Of a DNA stretch of 20,472 nt, positions 6,939 through 12,567 are shown piece after piece. A program made the position numbers and the translations under genes. The stretch covers positions 1 to 20,472 of the forward strand of contig JABMPZ010000021.1 of NCBI GenBank assembly GCA_013203565.1, in the 5' to 3' direction. Position 1 is the first letter of the stretch. Each line of letters begins with the position of its first letter. Origin of the DNA: Parcubacteria group bacterium (GTDB lineage Bacteria > Patescibacteriota > Minisyncoccia > Minisyncoccales > CG1-02-41-26). A model generated the notes under the pieces. The model was given only the letters and a program-made list of their open reading frames with translations. It was not told the origin of the DNA and searched no databases.

Positions 6939-7958
6939 ATGGTAAAAACAAATGTTTCTTTTTTGGGAGTAGAGAAGTGGGAAGAGGAATATCTTGTAGA
7001 GAAATTAAAATCAATCAAGAATTTATCTCCTGTTTTTTACTTAAAGTCATTGGATAACGCAGTTTTGAAAAAGATACAAAATACAGAGATATTATGTGGT
7101 TTTGTTTGGTCAGAGATTGATAAAAAAGTTATTGATCGATTATCCAAGCTAAAGTTCATTGTTACTATGTCTACTGGTTTTGACCATATTGATTTGAGTG
7201 CTTGCAAAGGGCGAGGTATAAAAGTAAGTAATGTTCCTTTTTATGGCGAAAACACTGTTGCTGAACATACTTTTGCTTTGATACTGGCTTTATCTCGGAA
7301 AATATATGAATCAGTTGAGAGAACAAAGCAGGGGGATTTTACATTAGATGGTTTACAGGGTTTTGATTTGAAAGGTAAAACCATTGGCATAATTGGCTTG
7401 GGGCATATTGGCAGGAAAGTAGCTGAAATTGCTTCTGGTTTTGGTATGCAGATTGTTGCTTCTGACCCTAAAAAAGATTTAAAGTTTGCAAATAAATTAA
7501 AGATAAAATACAAAACACTTGATTATTTATTAAGTAACTCTGATATTATTAGTTTGCACGCCCCTTATAGCAAAGAGACACATCATTTAATTAGCAAGAA
7601 AAATATCAGCAGAATAAAAAAAGGAGCTTTATTGATTAACACAGCAAGGGGGGGATTAGTAGATGCAGAAGCATTGATAATGGCCTTAGATAAAAATATA
7701 TTATCAGGCGCTGGGATTGATGTATTAGAAGAAGAATGTTTTATTAAAGAAGAAAAAGAATTACTAACAAAACCATTTCAGAAAACTTGTGATTTAAGGA
7801 CGGTTTTAAGAGGGCATCTTTTAACTCATAATAAGAAGGTGTTGGTAACACCGCATAATGCTTTTAATTCTAAAGAAGCGTTGTTAAGGATTTTAGATAC
7901 AACCGTTGAGAATATAAAAGGTTATTTAAAAAATAAGCCAGTTAATTTAATAAAATGA
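6939..7958 (+). CDS. D-isomer-specific 2-hydroxyacid dehydrogenase
   Basis: NAD-dependent oxidoreductase of the D-lactate / phosphoglycerate dehydrogenase superfamily, 339 aa. The Rossmann motif is GIIGLGHIG (G153, G155, G158) with an acidic residue at D176 (ASDPK), which favours NAD over NADP. The catalytic set is R237 (NTARGGLVD), a Glu in DVLEEE (264-266) and H306 (TPHNAF). The C-terminal region has an insertion around residues 265-300 typical of D-lactate-dehydrogenase-like members. D-lactate production for redox balance is a reasonable guess in a fermentative CPR cell, but substrate is not proven. The stop is one base before the MazG-like start. Confidence 0.92.
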   Translation: MVKTNVSFLGVEKWEEEYLVEKLKSIKNLSPVFYLKSLDNAVLKKIQNTEILCGFVWSEIDKKVIDRLSKLKFIVTMSTGFDHIDLSACKGRGIKVSNVPFYGENTVAEHTFALILALSRKIYESVERTKQGDFTLDGLQGFDLKGKTIGIIGLGHIGRKVAEIASGFGMQIVASDPKKDLKFANKLKIKYKTLDYLLSNSDIISLHAPYSKETHHLISKKNISRIKKGALLINTARGGLVDAEALIMALDKNILSGAGIDVLEEECFIKEEKELLTKPFQKTCDLRTVLRGHLLTHNKKVLVTPHNAFNSKEALLRILDTTVENIKGYLKNKPVNLIK

Positions 7959-7959
7959 T

Positions 7960-8289
7960 ATGGACTTTAAAGAATATCAAAAACAATCAAGAAAGACAGC
8001 TATTTATCCAAATATAGATAATAACTTTGTTTATCCTATGATTGGTTTGGCTAGTGAGGTTGGGGAAGTGTCAGGAAAAGTAAAAAAAATCATTAGAGAC
8101 AACAACGGGGTGGCAAGTGAAGAGAAGAAGATAGAAATAGAGAAAGAGTTAGGAGATGTTTTATGGTATGTATCACAATTAGCCAGCGAGTTTGATTTAT
8201 CTTTAGATAATATCGCAGAGAAAAATATTGAAAAGCTTCTTTCACGCTTAGAAAGAGGAAAATTAAAGGGTAGTGGAGATAATAGATAG
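7960..8289 (+). CDS. MazG-like nucleotide pyrophosphohydrolase
   Basis: All-alpha NTP pyrophosphatase domain protein, 109 aa, a single MazG-type domain. The metal motif EExxE...ExxD is read as SEVGEVSGKVKK (about residues 28-39) and EKELGDVLWYVSQLA (about 64-78). The N-terminus has FKEYQKQSRKTAIYP, common in CPR MazG proteins. It probably hydrolyses non-canonical or excess (d)NTPs to NMP and PPi. It begins one base after the dehydrogenase stop, in the TGATATG context, and ends its transcript at the terminator at 8301. Confidence 0.9.
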   Translation: MDFKEYQKQSRKTAIYPNIDNNFVYPMIGLASEVGEVSGKVKKIIRDNNGVASEEKKIEIEKELGDVLWYVSQLASEFDLSLDNIAEKNIEKLLSRLERGKLKGSGDNR

Positions 8290-8300
8290 AAGTAGAGTTA

Positions 8301-8329
8301 AAAACAAAGTATTATAGCTTTGTTTTTTT
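8301..8329 (+). terminator. Intrinsic terminator after mazG-like gene
   Basis: 9-bp stem AAAACAAAG / CTTTGTTTT with an 8-base loop; the descending arm runs into a continuous T tract to 8329. Stem is A/T-rich but well formed. Confidence 0.75.
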
Positions 8330-8355
8330 ATTATTTAAAAAATACTGATAAACGC

Positions 8356-8383
8356 TTGACAAGGAAAAAGTAAGGTATAAGAT
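8356..8383 (+). promoter_or_regulatory. Promoter for the aldolase gene
   Basis: TTGACA at 8356-8361 and TAAGAT at 8378-8383, 16-base spacer. It lies just after a terminator and gives a leader of roughly 45 bases carrying the AAGGAG ribosome site at 8424-8429. Confidence 0.7.
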
Positions 8384-8435
8384 AAAAATAGTATTGTGTT
8401 TCTAATGGTTTTAATACCTAAATAAGGAGATTATC

Positions 8436-9410
8436 ATGAGTGTCGCAAGGATTAAAGAGATTTTGAGTTGGTATCCGAACCTAACACTTCAACAGCAACA
8501 AAACTTTCTGCGAATTGTCAATTATGGCCGACTTGCAGGAACAGGCAAGTTTGTTATTCTGCCTGTTGACCAAGGATATGAACATGGTCCGGGCCGGAGT
8601 TTTCAGCCGAACCCAGTAGGTTATGATCCTCGTTATCATGCCATGCTGGCTGTAAAGTCGGGTTGTAATGCTTATGCTGCTCCCGTTGGTGCTTTGGAAG
8701 CAGCAATTGATATCATTAAGGAGCATGAACTGCCTACCATATTAAAGGTAAACTCGCATGATATGATGATGGACGACAAGGGTAACCCCTTTCCGGCCAT
8801 TACATCTTGGGTGGATGATGCTGTGAGATTAGGATGCGCAGCAGTTGGCTACGCTATCTATCCTGGCTCATCTGGTAGTCGCGAGATGTATCAGCAAGTC
8901 AAAGAATTGAGGGTTGATAGTGAAAAGGCTGGACTTATCTTGGTCTTATGGGCGTATCCTCGAGGATCAGGACTACCGACTCCAGAAGATTTGCCAAAAT
9001 CTATGGGGGAAGGCATTTCCCAGGGGAACATTGAGGTAGCAGTGGATGCTGTAGCTTACGCAGTTCACATCGCCTGTCAGTTGGGCGCGCATATCATCAA
9101 ATGTAAGCCCACTCTCCCTCTGGTTGTTCTTCCCGATCATATTAAGAACAAGACATATGATGGGGTGCCAATTGATACCTTGGCTGATCGTACTCAGCTA
9201 GTTATTCAGTCGGCCTTTGATGGTCATCGGGTTGTAATAAACTCTGGTGGGGCAGCTAAGGGAACTGAAGAGATACTGAATGAGGTACGAGAGTTAAATG
9301 CTGGTGGCTCATTCGGTAGTATAGTGGGTCGTAACTCTTTCCAGCGTCCAAAAGATGAAGGCATTGCATTGCTACGTGAGATTCAGAACATCTATATGCC
9401 CCGTGCCTGA
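8436..9410 (+). CDS. Class I fructose-bisphosphate aldolase (DhnA type)
   Basis: Schiff-base aldolase of the archaeal/DhnA family, 324 aa; cleaves fructose 1,6-bisphosphate to DHAP and G3P in glycolysis or the reverse. Visible features are FVILPVDQGYEHGPG (residues 39-53), ILKVNSHDM, the AVGYAIYPGS strand, LVLWAYPRG, the Schiff-base region HIIKCKPT (K222, or possibly K224) and the C-terminal phosphate-binding SGGAAKG and GSIVGRNSFQR. Initiation is unlike most neighbours: a strong AAGGAG six bases before the ATG. It has its own promoter and terminator, and codon use is less A/T-biased. Recent acquisition or high expression could each explain this. gpmA, also glycolytic, lies two genes on. Confidence 0.95.
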   Translation: MSVARIKEILSWYPNLTLQQQQNFLRIVNYGRLAGTGKFVILPVDQGYEHGPGRSFQPNPVGYDPRYHAMLAVKSGCNAYAAPVGALEAAIDIIKEHELPTILKVNSHDMMMDDKGNPFPAITSWVDDAVRLGCAAVGYAIYPGSSGSREMYQQVKELRVDSEKAGLILVLWAYPRGSGLPTPEDLPKSMGEGISQGNIEVAVDAVAYAVHIACQLGAHIIKCKPTLPLVVLPDHIKNKTYDGVPIDTLADRTQLVIQSAFDGHRVVINSGGAAKGTEEILNEVRELNAGGSFGSIVGRNSFQRPKDEGIALLREIQNIYMPRA

Positions 9411-9441
9411 ATTCTTATGAAGTCGCTGTTAAGATGTAAAC

Positions 9442-9488
9442 AGATCTCTGACTCTACATATATTATGGTCAGAGATCTTCTATTATTT
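9442..9488 (+). terminator. Terminator-like hairpin after the aldolase gene
   Basis: 11-bp perfect stem AGATCTCTGAC / GTCAGAGATCT (9442-9452 and 9468-9478) with a 15-base loop, followed by TCTATTATTT. The T tract is interrupted, so efficiency may be moderate. Confidence 0.72.
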
Positions 9489-9499
9489 GGAAGTTAGAT

Positions 9500-9528
9500 T
9501 TGACAGTTTTTTTATTTTATTGTATTAT
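9500..9528 (+). promoter_or_regulatory. Promoter for the HisG-like gene
   Basis: TTGACA at 9500-9505 and TATTAT at 9523-9528, 17-base T-rich spacer. A near-perfect ribosome site AAGGAGG follows at 9578-9584, six bases before the ATG at 9591. Confidence 0.8.
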
Positions 9529-9590
9529 ATATACGAAGCCGAAGTGATAAATTTGAGAAGTTCATTGAATTAAAATAAAGGAGGAAGAAA

Positions 9591-10493
9591 ATGATGAATC
9601 TAAGGATTGCATTACAGAGTGGTGCAATGAAGGGTGCTATGATGAGTTTGTTTGAGAGTGCTTTTTTGCCAATCCAACAAGAGAATGAATCATCTTTTGA
9701 TGGAACAATACAAGTTGGTGACCAGATTGTGTCGGATCATCGGACTATAGAAGTGAGATTCATGAAATCAGCCTCTGTGCCTGAACAGGTTGTATCTGGT
9801 GACTTTGATTGCGGGATTACTGGGCTTGATGTGATATATCAGGCCTGTATGGAGGGAAGGGTGGAGAATATAGTTGAGCTCCCTTTAGCTCGCAGAACTA
9901 ATCAGTCAGCACGAGTGGTTTTGGTCGGATTGAAAGGGGCAAGGTTTAATGGTTGTGTTATTATATATGCTGACCGTGAGTACAGTCGCATAGCCGAAGA
10001 GCTTATTCAAGGATCAACTCAAGTTCAAGCAGAATTAAAGCTTCAAGATGGAACTTCAGAAGAAAAGGTAAGAAGCCTTAATGACTTCGCTGTGGTTGCA
10101 ACTGAAACTGGCTCTTCGTTGAAAGCAAACGGCTTGGATGTTTTCAGGAATTTGATAGAGTCATGCATGGTTCTTTTCGTCCGCAAGGAATTATGCGAGT
10201 CGCACGAATGGAAATTTCCGGTAGTAGAAGAATTAGGTTGGCTTTTGCAGGGCGTTCTTGAGGCACGACCTCGTGTCTTGTTGAAAATGAACATTATTGA
10301 CGACAACAACCTGAAAGCAATTTTGGTACTTCTGCCCAGTTTAACTTTACCAACCCAGATGTCTTTAGGCATTGGTGGGTATGCTTTAGAAGCAGTAGTT
10401 TTCGCTGAGCATATTGCATTGCTTATCCCAAAGCTAAAACGGGCAGGCGCTTCAGGTATTTTAGTCCAGGATTTGCAGATGGTAGTTTTATAG
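9591..10493 (+). CDS. HisG-like protein (ATP phosphoribosyltransferase family, long form)
   Basis: 300-aa protein with the layout of long-form HisG, the first enzyme of histidine synthesis (ATP + PRPP). Residues 1-100 read LRIALQSGAM... and VVSGDFDCGITGLDVIYQ; the PRPP-loop region is TETGSSLKANGL (171-182); residues about 221-300 match the HisG C-terminal regulatory domain (ARPRVLLKMNI, LLPSLTLPTQMSLG, KRAGASGILVQDL). Two oddities are visible. The N-terminal substrate loop (KGR or QKSGR in HisG) reads QSGAMK. The acidic residue expected just before the PRPP loop is Val (V169), though D165 is kept. No other his gene is present. It may be a divergent HisG or a relative with another role. Strong AAGGAGG, own promoter and terminator. 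Confidence 0.8.
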   Translation: MMNLRIALQSGAMKGAMMSLFESAFLPIQQENESSFDGTIQVGDQIVSDHRTIEVRFMKSASVPEQVVSGDFDCGITGLDVIYQACMEGRVENIVELPLARRTNQSARVVLVGLKGARFNGCVIIYADREYSRIAEELIQGSTQVQAELKLQDGTSEEKVRSLNDFAVVATETGSSLKANGLDVFRNLIESCMVLFVRKELCESHEWKFPVVEELGWLLQGVLEARPRVLLKMNIIDDNNLKAILVLLPSLTLPTQMSLGIGGYALEAVVFAEHIALLIPKLKRAGASGILVQDLQMVVL

Positions 10494-10517
10494 GTTGTTT
10501 TGATGTTAACTATTAAC

Positions 10518-10554
10518 AAGAGGAGATTTCACAATCTCCTCTTTTATTTTTTTT
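10518..10554 (+). terminator. Intrinsic terminator after the HisG-like gene
   Basis: 11-bp stem AAGAGGAGATT / AATCTCCTCTT with loop TCAC, followed by TTATTTTTTTT. Textbook rho-independent structure. Confidence 0.93.
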
Positions 10555-10563
10555 CAAATTTCC

Positions 10564-10593
10564 TTGGCAATTTTTACCAAAATGTATTAGAAT
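10564..10593 (+). promoter_or_regulatory. Possible gpmA promoter
   Basis: TTGGCA at 10564-10569 and TAGAAT at 10588-10593, 18-base spacer, placed directly after the preceding terminator. Non-consensus but well positioned; gpmA must have its own promoter because of that terminator. Confidence 0.4.
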
Positions 10594-10612
10594 GAATGTA
10601 TAACATAATATA

Positions 10613-10644
10613 TATAAGAACCTTGCCTTCGGCAAGAACCTTGT
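10613..10644 (+). repeat. Small hairpin repeat, copy 2, in the gpmA leader
   Basis: Same flanks as the copy at 4683 (TATAAGAACCT ... AGAACCTTGT) with stem CTTGCC-TTC-GGCAAG (10622-10636). A second small hairpin CCTTG...CAAGG follows to about 10655. It lies about 35 bases before the gpmA start. Confidence 0.6.
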
Positions 10645-10677
10645 TTTTGGCAAGGAATAAATATATATTCCAAAAAT

Positions 10678-11421
10678 ATGTATAAAGTAGTATTTTTAAG
10701 ACACGGCGAAAGCGCGTGGAATCAAGAAAATAAGTTTACTGGATGGGTTAATTGCGGTTTATCAGAAAGAGGTATTCAAGAAGCAAAAGAAGCAGCTCAA
10801 GTTTTGAAAGAAAAAGGTTTTGTTTTTGATATGGTTTTTGTTTCTTGGTTAAGAAGAGCTATTGAAACAATGGAGATTGTTTTGCGTGAAATGGATTTAA
10901 TGAATATTGAAGTAGAAAAATCATGGAAACTTAATGAAAGGTTTTACGGGTCTTTACAGGGTTTAAATAAATCAGAGACAGCAAGAAAGTATGGAGAGGG
11001 GATAGTGCATACCTGGAGGCGTAGCTGGAAAATCAAGCCCCCTGCTTTGAAGAAGACAGATAAGTTTTGGCCAGGGAATGACCCAATGTATAAGGACTTA
11101 GATAAAAAAGAATTACCTTTTACAGAATCATTAAAGGATACTTCAAAAAGAGTGTTGCCTTATTGGAAAAAAGAGATAGTGCCTAAAATTAAAGATGGTA
11201 AGCATATTTTAGTTTCAGGGCATGGAAGTGGGATAAGAGCATTAGTAAAATACTTTGATGATATTTCTGATAAAGATATTGATAAATTAAATATCCCAAC
11301 AGGCATACCTTTGGTTTATGAATTTAATAAAAGAATGAAGCCAATTAAGAGTTACTATTTAGCAGATGATAACAAAGTGCGGGCAGCCATTGAAGTCGTG
11401 AAGAACCAAACAAAATTGTAA
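10678..11421 (+). CDS. gpmA: 2,3-bisphosphoglycerate-dependent phosphoglycerate mutase
   Basis: Histidine-phosphatase-superfamily mutase that interconverts 3- and 2-phosphoglycerate in glycolysis; 247 aa, the normal GpmA length. The phospho-accepting histidine is H9 in FLRHGESAWNQENKFTGW. Family signatures follow: LSERGIQEA, SWLRRAIETM, the catalytic Glu region LNERFYGSLQGLNK (E87), and the insert FWPGNDPMY typical of the dPGM subfamily rather than a plain phosphatase. The second active-site histidine is H182, but its context is SGHGSGIRALVK where GpmA usually has AHGNSLRALVK. The start context is AAATATG with no Shine-Dalgarno. Confidence 0.94.
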   Translation: MYKVVFLRHGESAWNQENKFTGWVNCGLSERGIQEAKEAAQVLKEKGFVFDMVFVSWLRRAIETMEIVLREMDLMNIEVEKSWKLNERFYGSLQGLNKSETARKYGEGIVHTWRRSWKIKPPALKKTDKFWPGNDPMYKDLDKKELPFTESLKDTSKRVLPYWKKEIVPKIKDGKHILVSGHGSGIRALVKYFDDISDKDIDKLNIPTGIPLVYEFNKRMKPIKSYYLADDNKVRAAIEVVKNQTKL

Positions 11422-11433
11422 TCTTGTAAGTGT

Positions 11434-11478
11434 AAATTTGTCAATATTATTAACATATGGTATTGACAAGTTTTTTTT
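11434..11478 (+). terminator. gpmA terminator whose stem contains the next gene's -35 box
   Basis: Arms 11434-11446 and 11461-11473 pair in 12 of 13 positions around a 14-base loop and are followed by a T run to 11478. The descending arm carries TTGACA (11463-11468), the -35 of the next promoter. Confidence 0.7.
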
Positions 11479-11490
11479 ACAGCGTATAAT
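11463..11490 (+). promoter_or_regulatory. Promoter of the XRE-Panacea gene
   Basis: TTGACA at 11463-11468 and TATAAT at 11485-11490, 16-base spacer; expected start near 11497, leader about 23 bases. The overlapping inverted repeat TTGTCAATA...TATTGACAA could double as an operator for autoregulation by the encoded HTH protein. Confidence 0.8.
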
Positions 11491-11519
11491 AGAGAAAGTA
11501 ATATAAAAGATTAAAAGAT

Positions 11520-12308
11520 ATGGTTTACAAAATTAATTTACAATTAAAGAAATTAAGAGAAAAAGCAGGTATGTCTCAAGCATATATGGCCAAAACTCTT
11601 GAAATGTCGCGACCAACATACATCCAGCTAGAAAAAGGCGTAAGAGAGTTAACTATTTCAGAGGCAGAGAAGTTGGCTAGTATTTTTGGTCTTAGTTTAG
11701 ACAAGTTTTTAGCTGGAAAAAGCCCCAAACCACTCAATGTTATATTGGAGAAAGAAAAGAGTAAGAAAAAGTCAGAGAAATTGGATATCCGTATTAGTGT
11801 TCCACAAAAGAATGTAAAAAAGTTTACAGAGGTTTTACTTTACATATTAGAAAAGGTTGGAGCCAAGCCAAATATAGGACAAACAGTTATATACAAGCTA
11901 CTATATTTTATTGATTTCGATTTTTACGAAAAATATGAAGAACAACTTATGGGTTGTGTTTATATAAAAAACCATTTTGGTCCGACACCAGTTGGATTTG
12001 ATAAAATTGTAGAACAAATGAAAAAGAAAGGAGAAATAGAAAAAGTTAAAAGCAAGTATTTTCAGTATGAACAGAAAAAGTATTTACCTCGTCGTAAACC
12101 TAATTTAAGCCGTCTTTCTGGGCTTGAAGTAGCTCATATTGATGATGTACTTAACCGTTTATCTGATAAAAGCGCCAAAGAGCTAAGCGAATATTCTCAT
12201 TCTGATGTACCTTGGATTACAGCTGAAGATGGTAAGCCAATGAGTTACGAAGCAGTGTTTTATCGTACAAATGAAACATCACAAAGAGAATATAAAGATG
12301 AATTATGA
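11520..12308 (+). CDS. XRE HTH - Panacea (DUF4065) antitoxin-like protein
   Basis: 262-aa two-domain protein. Residues about 7-62 form an XRE/Cro HTH (LRKLREKAGMSQAYMAKTLEMS...LSLDKFL). After a charged linker, residues about 98-262 match DUF4065/Panacea: KPNIGQTVIYKLLYFIDFDFYEKYE, NHFGPTPVGFDKIVEQMKKKGEI and the C-terminal HSDVPWITAEDGKPMSYEAVFYRT. Panacea domains are hyper-promiscuous antitoxin modules found beside varied toxins, and the HTH would autoregulate. Here the following gene is only a 28-codon stub overlapping the stop by 11 bases, which makes this either an orphan antitoxin or half of a damaged toxin-antitoxin pair. Own promoter. Confidence 0.88.
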   Translation: MVYKINLQLKKLREKAGMSQAYMAKTLEMSRPTYIQLEKGVRELTISEAEKLASIFGLSLDKFLAGKSPKPLNVILEKEKSKKKSEKLDIRISVPQKNVKKFTEVLLYILEKVGAKPNIGQTVIYKLLYFIDFDFYEKYEEQLMGCVYIKNHFGPTPVGFDKIVEQMKKKGEIEKVKSKYFQYEQKKYLPRRKPNLSRLSGLEVAHIDDVLNRLSDKSAKELSEYSHSDVPWITAEDGKPMSYEAVFYRTNETSQREYKDEL

Positions 12309-12384
12309 TAAAACATCACAAGTTGAAATATATTTTAAGGGTGATAAGATAAACGAGGATAAAGCAAGGATTAAGGAATGTTGA
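12298..12384 (+). pseudogene. 28-codon stub overlapping the Panacea gene (possible toxin remnant)
   Basis: ATG at 12298 overlaps the last 11 bases of the Panacea gene, as coupled toxin-antitoxin genes often do. It reads MNYDKTSQVEIYFKGDKI and then NEDKARIKEC before TGA. The stop lies inside the first bases of the large palindrome, so the downstream part of a longer gene may have been replaced by it. I do not recognise the peptide. It may equally be a chance short frame; the overlap and protein-like composition are the only support. Confidence 0.4.
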
Positions 12385-12562
12385 GATAGTTACAGAATAT
12401 TTCCTGTTACAGTTTTATCTTTTTGGCCACAACTGCATCAGACTGCGTAAAAAGATTTTTACCGTAGCTCTGCTACGGTGCAAATCTTTATTACTTGTCT
12501 TCTTTGTTGTGAACTAAAAATATAAAACTTCACGACGGAAGTATTCTGTAACCATCTCATTC
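12376..12562. mobile_element. 187-bp imperfect palindrome, MITE-like
   Basis: The two halves are inverted copies around an 8-bp perfect stem ACCGTAGC-TCT-GCTACGGT (12461-12479). Outer arms share GAATG, AGAT, GTTACAGAATA, TTCC, AGTTTTAT, TTTTT, ACAAC, AGAC, GTAA and AAAGATTT in the same order with small indels. The right end is five bases before the uvrD-like ATG. Length and structure resemble a miniature inverted-repeat element or palindromic unit, but no target duplication is clear and no transposase is present. Apart from the stub's last codons, this stretch carries no gene. Confidence 0.7.
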
Positions 12563-12567
12563 AAAAG

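Noticed and set aside
9421..9430. AGTCGCTGT shared between the aldolase 3' region and the stem at 19082
   Set aside because: The match is only nine to ten bases without shared flanks or structure; chance is likely.
10043..10519. 158-codon open frame on the minus strand inside the HisG-like gene
   Set aside because: The plus-strand frame has HisG domain signatures, a promoter and a ribosome site; the antisense frame begins inside the terminator region and has no recognisable domain.
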